Source: Strongylocentrotus droebachiensis | Taxonomy: Eukaryota; Echinodermata; Echinoidea; Camarodonta; Strongylocentrotidae | NCBI GenBank assembly: GCA_035222895.1 | Contig: JAVYIG010009876.1 | Location: 1 to 64,000 of the forward strand | Direction: 5' to 3' | DNA length: 64,000 nucleotides | Shown here: one piece after another, positions 33,024-46,900 of the stretch | Numbering within the stretch: position 1 is the first letter of the stretch | Layout: each line of letters starts with the position of its first letter | Position numbers and translations under genes: made by a program | The notes under the pieces: generated by a model | What the model was told of the DNA's origin: nothing | Databases searched by the model: none | The model's input: the letters and a program-made list of their open reading frames with translations, nothing else

Positions 33024-35440
33024 ACTAAAATGGCATAACAAAAATTGAAATTCACATCTCCTTCATTTTTATTATCCTTGGATATTATTCCGCAAGAAGA
33101 CAGTTAACATTATCTATGCACTAGAAAGACATGAATGCCGAGAAGATGTGTACAGAGGTTGAAAGACTGAAATCAAAGAGTCCTTTTTAAGTAGTTTCTG
33201 TTACAAGGCATCAGTGTTGATGGATTGTGTCTATCCAATACAACTCAATTTCGTTTTCATAACCATGGTTATCACTCTTCCATTCATCAAAATCACAGTT
33301 ATGAATTATGATAATTATTAGCATAACCATGATAAGAAGAGTAGTAAAATTTTCAGCATTTAATGAAACTAAATTATACTGAAGTTTTCATGCAAATCTT
33401 GGACTTTTTAATGTTAAATTTTCTGTGGTTATGTCAACAATAACCAATTCCTTCTGCATACCGATTTCAGTTAATGCTACATTTTTACTGAAATATTCTG
33501 ATGAAAGTTGGCAGCTCTTTTATATTTTAGTCAACAAGTTTATCTTTAATATCTGATGCATGTATTAATTTTTGGCAAGATCTTTATCATTTTGCGATAC
33601 TCTAGATTTTTTTTCAGAAGAGATATGAAGCCAATTACTGTAATATGTTCATTTCTTTCTCTAGTCCTTGCAAGTTATGAACTTGAGGTAACTGCTGTGC
33701 TTTATAATGTTCTGGTCAGGATTTCAAAATGTCTGCTTATTTTGAGTTAAATGTCGAACATGCATGTGACTTTTTCAACATTGACCAAGCACTGATTACA
33801 TTTTTCTAATGCTTGCTGTGATCCTAGAATTGAAATAATTAATAAAACAGTATATCTAAATAAAATTGAGAATGATGAAATTGCATCGCATGCCTATGGA
33901 TGGGCAATAATTTGTGCTGTGCACTTAAAACATGGATCATACATTTTGTTGTGATATTGAAACTAAATCATTCCATTTTACAATTATTCCAAAATCATGA
34001 ATTGGTGTAATCTTAGTTAGTTTTTTAAAACAATATTTGTGACTATGTATTTCAAGTAGGACTGCTCTCTTTCTTCTTTAGTTTTGAGTTAACAAAAATG
34101 ATGAGAGTTGCACATCTAAAAATAACTGTATGTGACAAAATTAAAGTGACTGATGACTAGTTGGAGTAGTGATGAATGTGTGTTGCCGCATACACATCTG
34201 TACCCCGGCCCCCCCACTCAGTGTTATTTAGGGTACGCATATGCGTGTTCCAACCGACCCCCCCTTTTCAGCAAAAGTCCGGTGTGTAAAGTCAATACGG
34301 CTCAACCTTTTTCTTTTGTATACAAGCCTTTTTCAGCATCCCCCCCTTTTCAGCAAAAGTCCGGTGTGTAAAGTCAATACGGCTCGACCTTTTTCTTTTG
34401 TTACGAAAAGGACATTTTGGCAACACGCATGCGGTCATTTTGAAACCTGAGTGGGGGGGCCGGGATCTGTACAAAACAGGGTTAAACTGTATCCGATCAT
34501 GATTATGTTATGTTTATGTTTGAATTGAACAGTACTGTAAAGTTCAACTTGTTGCACTAAGTCCATCGATCATGTCTCATTCAATTGTGCATACAAATTA
34601 TGAAAAGAGGCTTTAATATTCAAATGGCTAAAGAATATTAGTTGATACTACCTGTTTGCTATAGCTTGTATCTTATTCCCTTTTTTAGTGTAGTGTTGGC
34701 GTTTATTAAGAAATGAATGTCTGTAACTCCCTCCTGATAGAATTTTGATTCATATCCAAAACTTGATTAATATTCTATTTCTCTGTACTGAAACTAATTT
34801 GAATTTATACATTATGTACATATATTTGAAGAGAGCTGATAGAGAACAAACACGTCCAGAGAGTTGCTTGGAATACAAGTTTGCTTGTATGTATTTTACA
34901 CATAAATATTTGCATGTTTGCTGTTTGGAGCCCCAAATTCACCAAAAAAAATTGATGGCAAAATTCCACATAAATTGTATCATAATGTGAAAGAGGATGT
35001 CATTTAAGACACACTTCTGCAAAGATCTTTCCCCCAAAATGTGTTTGAAGTCAAAAATAGATAAAAGAATATATAACTTAGGTTTTGTGTTGTACGCAGA
35101 AAACCTAAATTGTATATTCTTTCATCAATATTCGACCGCAAACACATTTGTTTTGAAAATCCTTGCAGAAATGTGTAAGTGAAATTTTGCTATCAAATTT
35201 TTGGGGCTCCCAACACTTTAGAGGGGCTTTATTGATGTATATATTTTGAATATAAAGAATAAAAAGTTGTATGTGGTAAATTGTTGCAATATGGGAAATG
35301 AAAAAGGCACTTTGTATAGTACAGCAATCATGTGTAAAAAAAAAAATCTGTATTAATATCTATTACAAGGTTGCAATATATGAAATGTATGTGTGTATAT
35401 GTTATAGCTGTTCAATAAAATCAATGCACTATTGACATCA
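33024..35440 (+). other. SNX14: SNX14 3' UTR (probable extent)
   Basis: After the stop codon comes AT-rich non-coding sequence with AATAAA-type signals near 33841, 35260 and 35414-35419. The last lies just before a change to unrelated sequence, so polyadenylation near 35440 is plausible, and shorter 3' ends are possible. A 261-bp inverted-repeat element is inserted at 34204-34464. The end point is inferred. Confidence 0.45.
34204..34464. mobile_element. hAT-like MITE in SNX14 3' UTR, 8-bp TSD
   Basis: It starts CCCGGCCCCCCCACTCAG and ends with the mirror CTGAGTGGGGGGGCCGGG. It is flanked by ATCTGTAC at 34196-34203 and again at 34465-34472, a perfect 8-bp target duplication. Inside, a segment with CCCTTTTCAGCAAAAGTCC and GTGTGTAAAGTCAATACGGC is tandemly duplicated. 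The 8-bp duplication fits hAT-type transposition. Confidence 0.8.
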
Positions 35441-37925
35441 ATGTAATGCTATAATTGTCAAACTCTTGCTTCGGTAAAGAACCCACGTCTTTCCCCCTTT
35501 ATGGCCTCACCCCATTTACTGGTATGTTGTTGGATAGATGGAAAGCTGTGACTGTTCAGCATAAAACCAGTAATAAGTTGCCAATAATAATTTGTTTCGT
35601 TTTCAATTTTTTTTTCTCCTAAAGCTAGAGATTCCAAGCTGTTCTATGTCATTCGAAAATGAAATCTTATGAGAGAAATCACCTATTCCCCAAATTTGCT
35701 CCGTTATAAGATTTATTTGAGATTTATTGCAGGTTTTAGAACTGTCGGTTCACTTATATTCGTTCCTTCTACTCTTTGAGGCCATCACATTGTTTTTTGT
35801 CTTTGATCACCAATTCTCATTTCGAAGTAAAACACAGAAATGAGAAACTCTGTTGTTAGGCAACTTCAATCATCAAGGTTTCAATATCACTCAGTGTCTT
35901 TTATTCAATTGCACACACATAATATATCTTGGCGACAGATTATCATAGAAGTGAGTGCATCAAAACAACGGCTGACCTCAAGGTTGTCGCTGCCATAGGC
36001 AATATAAAGCTCTTATGACCTTGTGAAGATATACACCGATTGTAACAACAAAACAATGGATCTTATTTGTAAATTTAATATTGACACCACACAATTAATG
36101 AAAACCTGCCTCTTAAAGGGGGTGTAGCATGACGAGACTACGTGTCTTTCCCGTGGCCTGACTCGGGGCAAATCGGGTATAATACGAATAAGGACGACAC
36201 GACTGCAGTATTCATGTGCGTGCAACATACGCGAAAACAGAAGCGGGAGGAGAACTTTGGCCTGTTTCACGAACGCTAGCCCTCGCTGACCATTAATCAA
36301 GTCCATTTCTTTACGTACAGTTGCCCAAAAGAAGTCGTATTTGCCATGCTGCACCCCCTTTAAGGCTTTGTACACAAGACTATACTTTTTATTAGATATG
36401 TGCAAGCAACCATTATACAAGGTTTATCAAGAATCTTGTAATGGTTTTACAAATATGTTGAGATTCAAGATCATTACTTGCAGTGAGTATATATGGGCAC
36501 ATACAGATTTTCAATTACTTCATTTTTCAACAATCTTCCATATGTATCTGTACATCTATTTGCAAAACATTCATATATTAAAATGCTCTAATTATCTCCA
36601 AATAGAAGCTGAATACCAAGAGAGCACCTTCCGATAACCGCATGAACGTAAATATACAATAAATCATTGCATAGGCATTCAAGCTTGTATTCACAGCATC
36701 AATCTCACACTATAAAAACCTTCACATGTATATCCAGACACACTATAGGCTCATAAATTTGCATGCCAGTACCACTTATTCTATATCTTCTTTGTCATAT
36801 GAAATAATATAAGCACCTCACATACTCATTACAAGCAAATGTGTACTATGGGATTAAAATGGGATACTCAAGGGATGAAAGGAAAAATTATTCCTTTTTA
36901 AATCTGAAACCGAGGATTATGGTACAAGAGGAAATGTTTTATGAGAAGTAGTTCTCTTTATCATGTACAAACATTGCACAAACCTAATACAGGAAGGTCT
37001 CTACACTCTGCATGAAAACGTATGTCAATGATATCATACAAATATTGCAAGCTCCAGCACTCAGTATAACAAATAAAGGAACCGACAATGTAAGAAATTC
37101 CTGAGTGATGATGTTATATTTTACAGAGGTTGAAATATAATGGTATGACAGGAATTCTGAACTTGGAGGTTAATATATGTTATACTAAATGCATGAAATA
37201 TTTGTTATACAAATTAAGGATAGTTGCGATCTCATGCCTTTCAGCCTTCCGCGTCTAACACAATGCAAACAATGCGTGCTGGGTTGCTTGGATAAGGTAT
37301 GATGTAAAAACATACTCATTTGAACAGGGGGTCAATATATCGTCTAGAAATGACTGGAAATATGCTAATTACGATCCTTGCAGTCATTATCACATGATGA
37401 GCTGTGGACCAATCACAACGTTGTAGCTGTAAGAGCTATCTAGAATAACAGTGTAGTATCTCATAGTATCCCATAAATGTCATTAAACAAAACTTTTTTG
37501 TGACATTTTGCAAGTGGTGTAGGTTTACATAGTTTTATGTTGCAAAAATGTTGAATCTCACTATAGATAGAACACTTTCAACAACCTAACGTTGCTGGTC
37601 CCACTTTGTTGTCTCTTACTTTCAGTACTGAGATAACAAGGTTTCAATATAAGGTCATTTCCCAATGTTTCAAGTAGTTAATAACGATGGTTCCACTGCA
37701 CTGAAAGTTTGCAAATCAGAAAAGCTTCCTACAAAAACGGCCATCACGAATGATTCAAGAAAGATATTTTCATTACACTGTACAGTATAATTGCTCTGTG
37801 TTAATATGATTCTGTGGTCAGGTGGTGACATGAATGACCTCAGCCTCTTATTGGGGGATGTTATCCATCTAAAGCCACTGAGATGTTCCACATTCTGAGA
37901 AGCTTGATATCAGACACCCCGGCCA
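35441..37925. other. Intergenic / YARS2 3' flank
   Basis: The stretch between the convergent SNX14 and YARS2 genes. It probably includes the YARS2 3' UTR, which would run leftward on the - strand from 37925; I could not fix its end. The only structured element seen is the MITE at 36112-36364. No other exon was recognised. Confidence 0.4.
36112..36364. mobile_element. MITE with CTTAAAGGGGGTGTAGCATG ends
   Basis: The left end CTTAAAGGGGGTGTAGCATG and the right end CATGCTGCACCCCCTTTAAG are inverted copies with one mismatch over 20 bp. There is no coding potential. Confidence 0.65.
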
Positions 37926-40900
37926 TCAGACCCATTTGATTAGTGTGTAGTTCTTCTTGCCTGTAGTGGAAATAAGGTGAAAAGAAGGTGAAACGAAGAA
38001 GGAAGGAAATGAAAATACAAAAAAACAATCCAATTAAGTTTCAATACAGTGTTGGTTGAGGTAAAGTTCTCTTCAATAAGCTTTGAAATTCATACGAGGA
38101 CAATATAGGTCAGCATCATCTATCCGAAATTAAGTAAACTATTCTCCCTTTTGTTTGTTATTTTGAGATTTTATCTATGGGCTGTAAATCCAGAAACAAT
38201 TACATGCCTGATATATTCATCATCGAGACAATCGGTCATAACAGAGTATTCTTCATGACAATCGTAAAATACAGCACAACACAAGTTACTTCTCATGAAT
38301 CCAGTAAAAACTGTTGCCTCGTAGTTTGCAAAATATTACATTTGTACCTTTCTTACGGTACTACATAGGCCTGTGTTTTCAGTTACTTCATTTGACACAG
38401 ACCAGTCAGAGTCATTTCCAAGCAGGATGACAAATTAAAGAAATTGAAATGACAATTTAAAATCTTACAGTGAGATTATTAAGTTCTCAACTTTATATTA
38501 CAAAAGAACTACTCTTTAAATGAAAAATCTAAAGATATCAGGCTTTTGATAGACCAATCATGGATCTACATTCAATCACAAATTTTGAAACATTGAGTTT
38601 ACAATAAAATATTACAATAAAATATAGTTTAAAAATTAAGATCTTAAAAAAGAAAGGTAAGGCTTACCTATTCTGAGCAATGTGACATTGTTACTGAGGA
38701 TATGAAGACCTTTCTGCAGTACTTCATGTGGATTGGTAACTCTCTGTTGATTGACATAAACACCACCATCTTCTATGATTCCTACTCCTCGATCTACAAA
38801 AAAACAAAACAAAAAATAATCATTTTGGGCTTGCAACCAAGAAATAAAGATCGCATGCTTGATCTTGTAATAAAAAAACAAGTCAGAAAAATGTTGGAGC
38901 CAGCGGGATTTGAACCTGCCATCTACTGCTTGCCGGGCAGCGACTCTACCACCAGGCCACTCACTAGGCCATGGCACAGTCACGATGAACTAGAAACAAA
39001 TACCCAAGATCTCCTGATTCATTCTGACTTTATTTATCAGTCCACCATTTGAATGTTAGGCTTCCCGGAGAAGTTTCAATTGTTGTAAAGAGTTGTTAGG
39101 CTTGCACCCGGTAAATGAATATCGCATGCTCGATCTTGCAATTCTTGACAGCAATTGAAAATCCTGGGAAGCCTAACATTCAAAAGGCTATTGTCCAAAT
39201 AATATAAACCTATCAATCTAGCAGTTTAGCAATTTATTGCCCTTGGACTTCCGTATCAACATAAAAATAAAAGATGATAATCTGCTAACCTTTTGGTAGA
39301 GCTTCTGCTGCTACAGCTACCTGATAGACAGTAAGACCAGGCTCTAGCATTATCTCTACAAAGCCTCCTCCACCGAAGAGTTGACTCACTTCCTCTACGC
39401 TTAATCTCTCTAAGGCACCGGGATCAGAGCTGTACAAGGCTTCAGTCAAACGGCGGGCCTTCTCTAATCCTTCCTCTACAGAAAACGTTTAAAGAAAAAT
39501 GGTGATACATATTTAGTTCAGTTACCTTTAAAAGAAATATGTGATGCTTGTACCAAATGTAGAGAACAGTATTATGGCTAGATGCCAAAAACCACTTGCA
39601 TTCTAATTATTTTCTTCTTTCATATTCATCATTCTCCTAATATCAAAGTCTTTCTCTGGTCACTCCACTAGAATAAAGTGTTGCAGTTTTATCAGTAGTT
39701 TTTTTTCATGAGAAAAGGCATCACACCTATCAAAGCACCACATTTTTTGTTTTCTTCATTCTTTCTATCTGTCATGTTTTTCACATCATTAAAATGCATC
39801 TTGTAATATCTCAATGTATCTTGGATGAATAATGACTTACCCCCATGAACTAATAGGAGCACTTGCTCAGCTAGCAACCTCTGAGCCTTTCGTTTCTCTG
39901 GCTTGGCCTACAAAAGAAATATAATTAGGAATAAAATAGAGTGACATCACTCTTTATAAATCAACCTACATGTACCTTAGGAATACATCCAAGCACTGGG
40001 TTCTGTTTAATACTGAGGAGGTGCAATGGCTCAGTGGTAGAGCAGTAGTCTCGTTACCACCAGGACCCAGGTTTAAAACCAAGTCAATGCACTCTTGCCC
40101 TTTGGTCAGGCATTAATCCTCATTACCAAGTACCTCGGAGAGAACTTAAAGCCGTCGGTCCTCTGGCTGCTTACTTTATGCTTTCTTAGCAGTCAGGTAA
40201 AACAAACCATCAAACCAATCAAGTTTAAATTATGGGCCAGGATGAACCTATTTTGTGAATTTGGGTCTTTCATTTACTTTGAAAGCATGTTTGAAAGAAA
40301 AATGTATGTAGTAAGTGTCACCTCAGTGATTAAAGTTGTAGTTCAAGGTACTACTTTTAAACTGAGCAAATTAACACTACTGACAGCTTGATATTCATCA
40401 TATCCGCACACCCACCCCCTGGACACCCACCCCCTGGACATCCACCCCTAGGATAACCACCATCTAGGACAACTACCCCCCGGACAACTATCCTAGGGGG
40501 TAGTTGACCTAGGGGGTAGTTATCCTAGAGGTTGGTTGTCCTGGGGGTGATTATCCAAGGGGTGGTTGTCCAGGGGGTGGGCGTCCTCGAACCAATATTC
40601 ATGTATGAGATTCAAGTATCATCAACTGAGCAATTATATTCCACCAGAATAAAAGAGTTCATTTGTTATATATTATGAAGCAATGAATGTGACAATCACC
40701 TTGTGTTTCCTGACTACTGCATCAATATCTTGAAGAGGCAGGAAGGTGAAGAGCTTCAGAGATTTCTCCACATCATTATCATGCATCCTGATGAAATACT
40801 AGAAAATACAAATAAAATTAAAATAGTCTTTAAAAAAATATAAAATCTACAGCTCTTCTTGTAAGTAGTGCTGCTGTTTATAAAGTTACGGAACTGTAAA

Positions 40901-43900
40901 CTGTACACTCTTCTGTCTGTCAAATGTCATTGATTTTTCGATAAAAATGAGCAAAAAGCAGGTATTAATTCTGTCCAAGTGGAGGGATGGAAAATATCCA
41001 AAAGAAAGATCATATTGATAGCCTGGTCACCGGTTACCATAGCATTTTGCTTTCTCATCTGTAATTCCCATTAAATCAATTAAGAGAACATTTCAAAAGA
41101 GCAATGTTTTGAAAGTTATCTTTATCCAAAAGATACATTATTTATTAGGATTACATATATATTGTATTTCCTAATCAAGATAACTCTTGAAATCAATATA
41201 CTTTGCCTTTCAAAATCTCATGATTTTGAATTATATATATATCTTATATAATTATGTATATTTAAGTATATTTGTGTATAGTTATGTATTATACCATAAA
41301 CTGACGAAGAGAGCCTCCTTCAGAAACTCAGTTTCTTTTGGTAATCCCCAGGCAATAGTTGATGTAAATATTGTTATTCGTTTTCATGCATTCTTTGTAA
41401 CTGTTATACTCCTTTATGTTCCTGGAAATGAAATATCGTTAAAAAATTACAAATTAAACTCTATTAATCAAATCAGCTGAATTTCTGCGCAGTATGGTGT
41501 AGCCTCTTCACCTTTGATATATTTAATATTCCACATGTTAATATCAATTGCTATGTAATGTACCCTTACCTGATAAAGGTCAAACTCTGAGGTTTTATCT
41601 CTGTTAATCCAGACTGCATTACCAGCTGTTTTACCAAGCTTGTCTCCAGTTGCACTCGTCACTAATGGGATAGTCAGACCTGGAAGATAAATAAACATTA
41701 AAAAGACTTTCAGAATTTGGGGATCAAATTATGACAATGGAATACATGTAAGAACAGAAACAAATGTGATATTGAGGCCATCTACAGATTTTTAAACTTT
41801 GATATAATAATTTCAAGATTGATTATCCTTTTTTTTTTTTTTTTACTACATCAATAAAACCTCTGGCAAAGATAGGTTGGAATCTTACAGGTACTTATGG
41901 CAAACTTTGAAGGCTTAAAGGGCAAGTCAAACTCATATACAAGTTGAATTGAATAAAAATAGAGACAAATTAAACAAACAAAACAGTGAAAGATTCATAA
42001 AAATATTTTGTCAGACATACTGTTTGCTACACAAACACAGTGGCGGATCCAGGGGGGGGGGGGGGGCCTGGCCCTGGCCCCGTCCCCGTCCCCTGGGAAA
42101 TAAACCGGGTAAAAACACGTTCATTTTAACTTTATTTGTTTTTAAAAAAGCAGGCGGGCCTGGTGCTCAAGGAAAGGGGGGGGGGGGGTGGTGCAATTTT
42201 CAAATTTTCAGGAGCCAAATTGGGCCCCCTCTTTGGCCCCCTCCCCTTCTGCCGGCTGGATCTGCCCCTGCTCAAACATATAATATTATCCTAATCCTTC
42301 ACCCTTTCAATATAAGGACAACTTACCATAAACCTCAGTACCAGCCGTCCTTCTGATGAGATCATGACCAGACATAATATTACCCAACTGATCAGTTCCT
42401 CCTATCTGATAATAAGACACAATAGTATAGTTTGATCAGTCATGCACTGTTTGATAGAAGCTACTTAGAAAGCAATAGAAGACATTGTGCGCTTGTAAAA
42501 ATGACGCCTGGCTGGAATGCTCCCCAGGGAGTGGAGAATGTGCATGCATTGTGTGCGGGTAAGCCTGAATCAGATGACCGGGGTAATAATATATATATCT
42601 GTAAAGCGCTTTGAGAGGGCCTTCGGTCTTGAAAAGCGCTATACTGTATAAGAACTAGCTATTATTATTATTATTATTATGGTCTTAGTGTTGTTTTTAA
42701 GTCTGAACTATTTTCTTGGGTGACCTCATCTAGGATATCTAGGGCTGGAATCTGTTTGAATAAGTCTGATATTGTTCTTATAAACAGAGATAGTAGTTTG
42801 CATATCAAGATTCCCAAAAGATCTCAACAACAACAACAATTGTTTTCAGAAAACAACTTTTCTCAAAATCAAGATTCTTATTGTGTGAATTCTGATGTTT
42901 CATACAGTTTCCTAGGGGATTCATATGTTTAATCATATTTTTAAAACACAGATATAAAAACAATATCTTGAAATTGTGATATTTTGAATGTTTGCTTTCT
43001 TTCTACAAGAAGGGAAAACCCTGATATAGCAGTGAGCTGCATATTTTGTTTAATAAGATAACTTGAGGATCAAGCATATTTGAACAGAACACAGTTTTAC
43101 CTGTATGTTACAGCCATACTGCTCATGTAAGTGCAAGAAGTCATAGGCCTGAAAGATTTGATAGGTGAACTCTGAGAAACTCATTCCCTCAGGGCTGTTC
43201 AATCTGGTTTGGACACTGTAAAAGTGAAAATGATGTTAGGAAGAAATTAATACTCTTTTTGTCAAAGGGAAACAATACCAAGTTACAATCAATTATTTCA
43301 ACAAATACACTTTTTGAAACATACACTTCTATTAGTATAGGATTTGATATCAATTATCACTGATGAGCAGTCTGCTTGAACAAGGGCAATGGAGGTAGAG
43401 TACAGCATCCTTCAGGTTTATGAAGTTGATGATGCATCATTGAATAAAAAGGAAGAGAAATTCTACTCCCAAAACCACAAAATCAAGTGTCAAAATATAC
43501 AATTTAGGTTTACTTACGAATACATTACATTGACATGCTCTGCAAAATTTAATTTCCAATTTCTTCAAAACAAAATACACTAATTTCTTGCATGTCTTTA
43601 AGGTTGGATTTTTATCTAATTAGATTTAGCTTACCTCTGTCTTGACAGCATAGAACCCATCCTAAAGAATCGACCATACGTCCCTAGGAACTGCACCAGG
43701 TTCTCGGATTTATACCAATCCTGGTTATTCATTATTCTGAAAAACAAAACATTGACAAAAATCTTGATAAATAAACAATGAGTAAATAAAAACGGTGCTT
43801 ATAAAGCGCTTACCACCAAAGTCTCTAAGCGCTAATACAGGAATGACACAGGACTGATACAGGAATGATACAGAATATTTGAATATTCTTACTTAACTTT

Positions 43901-46900
43901 TGAGGCTTGAGCATATTAGTCAGGTGGATTCAGTGCATTATGAATACTCTAAATTATTATCATTAATTTAAAAAACCACTACTGGGGTAATTATTTTTAC
44001 AAGCTTAGTATACACTCACAGAATAAATGTTTTGTAATTTTCTTTTTAGTGTTCAATAATCAGAATCAGGTTCGTATCTTTCCCTTTACCATCGAATAAC
44101 TTTCACAACTTCTATGTGGCTATATTTTTACTTTAGATAGACAGAGATATTTCTACCTGATATCTGGCAGTGTCTTATCACGTTTCCAGAAAAGTCTCTC
44201 ATGGTTAGTGAAGATTCGCTGAAGAGACTGGTGAATGGAAGCAGCGTTCCTTTCTACCAGGTCTGGATGTAATGATGCCCTTTCTGTTGATTTGCCACTG
44301 GGGTCACCAATCAAGGCAGTGGCTCCACCAATCTAGTACCAGCACATGAAATATAAAACACATTATTTCTATTTTTAAGAGTGATGTTGAGATATTGTAT
44401 ATATTGTATATTGTGGTGGTGGTTATTTTTAATACCTGACTGCTAAGAAAGCATAAATGCTTGTTAGTATCAATAGCATCAATTATTTTCACAGCATACA
44501 TGAAGGTGGCACTGTTTAATATGGACCTTTGATAATGCCTTTAATAGGGCCCTTTACAATACACTGCACATTTAAAGGTCGGGTGACATCAAAATACCAC
44601 CGTCTCTTGTTAGCTCACTAATGATTATGATGTCACAAGATGAATGAGATCTGAAGCAATTTTTTAGAGTGGAGCTTAGCAGGTCTAAGAAAATTATTTT
44701 AAAAAATATTCAAAAATCGATGAAATATATTTAGATGTTTGAATAACAAATATGAGTTGTATGCAGCCCTGCACATCAACAGGAATCAAATTGTATTTGG
44801 ATGTCACCCGATCTTCAAGAAAAGCATATATTTCCTTTGGAAACTCAAAATGGCTTGATGGTTTATATAATGGATAACTAACTGTATCAAGAAAAAGGTG
44901 AGAATAGTTAGCACAATTTAAAACTTGCCTCATGAAATCATATTTGTGATTAATTATTCGTAAATTTTGAGGTACTAGTAGATCAAAGACCTTTTCGCAG
45001 ATATATGAAGAGTTTAGCACAACTTCAAACCTGCCTAATGAAATCATATTTGTGATTTGTTTAATTCCAAAAGGAGCTAATCCATTTTTGTAACTTCAGA
45101 GAAAAAAAGGAATTGTTAACCAGATTTTGTACAGGTGTCTATGGAAAAGTGATATTAAGAAGGTGCATTTTTCATAATTGCTCCCAAAATTTAGGTAAAC
45201 AATTCTGTTGAAAGACAGGTACCGAAGTGATAAATGTTCTGATATCAATAACTCAATTTTCATCAAAAGTGGTTTTAGCTCCTTTTGGAATTAAGCTCTT
45301 CATATACAGATATGTATTGTTTCAAATATGGTTTTAATGCAACTTACCAATGCTATGCATTGATGTCCTGCTCTTTGGCAGTGTATAAGTGCTATGAGAG
45401 CTAGAAGATTGCCAATGTGAAGGCTCTCTGCTGTAGGATCTACACCACAATAGATACCTTGAGGACTGGATGTCAGAAGCTTGGGCAATTCATCACTGTA
45501 AAATAAAAGATAGAGGATAAATTTTGTGTATGCTTTATATTCTGGGTATTAAACGCTCTTTTTATTTTTTTATATCTTATATAGGGTGTTTCTACATACA
45601 TGTAATATGACCTGCTGGGTCCATGTTGAACTCTTTTCTGTCTGTATTTTTTCACTTTCGATGTAAATTGTACGTATTTTGTCTTGTCTATTTTTGTTTT
45701 TGTTTGGTAATGTTAAAAAAAAATTGCCTAAATTGTAATAAGATTTTATGAGATCAACTTAAGAGTGTAATATGGAGCTGGTGGTTATATTTTGTAAGTC
45801 CCCCCCCCCCCCCCACCAGCTCCAAGTACAAGTACAGGCGAATAAACATGAGCAAAAAAAAAGAAAGAAACAAAGATAGAGGATTCATTTATTGATCAGG
45901 AAGTCCACCCTGCTATCAGGTTGGCTCTAATAAGAGTACAAAAGTGAAAGAAACTGATCTGTGAAAATTTGAGGGAAATGCGGATGGAAATAAGAAAGTT
46001 ATGACTGTTACATATTTAAATCAAGCAAACAGTAACACATACTGGCAACTTTGTGACCTATCTTTCAAGTATCTTTCTCATTCGCTTTGTACTGGAACCA
46101 TGTCCTTCTTTTTTTCTCCATCTTCCTCTTTGTTGGTGAAGGATTAGATCTATAATCAGATGATTTGTGAAAATAAATACACAATAGACTAAAAGCATTA
46201 ACATCATTGTAGACCTGCATCATTCAAAATTCAGCAAGCTTACTTGTAAATTAAAATAGTCTGAGATATTACAATACTTATTCAAAACATAAACTATTAT
46301 ATTACCTTTGAGGAGGGAATACATCATTGAAGACACCTCTATGATGGAGAGTCAAGATGTTACTGTTTGTGCAGTATGTCTGTCTTCCATTCTGAATCAC
46401 AAGTTGAGATTGAAGGTATTTTGTAAACAGTCTGTAATCAAATACAAAGTGTAGCTTTATTAGTGGAATAAACATTAAGAAATTTCATTTTCTTGCGACA
46501 TAATGAATAAAACATTTTCAATGGGTTTTTTAGCCTCTTGTTCCTTCAAATGTTGCATTCCAAACTGCTTGTACATTTTGTAAATCAGATTTATGCAAAG
46601 TTTATTCATAATAGGTGGAAACATATTTATTTGATTCTCACAGACAACAATGAAACTCCCAAAAACTCACCAGAAGGCATCCTTAAAACCTTAATTCTGC
46701 TGCCAAAAATGTAATATCAGTGCAAAAATATGAAAGTCTATCAAATGCTTCCAAAGTTCCACCTATTAATGAGAAACTGGATCTGCAAAAATGAGCTAAA
46801 AGTAAAAGTAAAGTAAAAAAATAATATATAAAAAAATATAAACAAATTAGGGAGACCCAATCTACGAAACTGATACTGCAGAGTGCAGGCACCGAAAAAG

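Noticed and set aside
34001..34500. An independent gene in the SNX14 3' UTR
   Set aside because: The frames there lie on the duplicated interior of an inverted-repeat MITE.
38894..38970. A functional tRNA gene on the - strand
   Set aside because: The anticodon loop lacks T33 and the stems are imperfect. It is embedded in repeat sequence, so called SINE or pseudogene.
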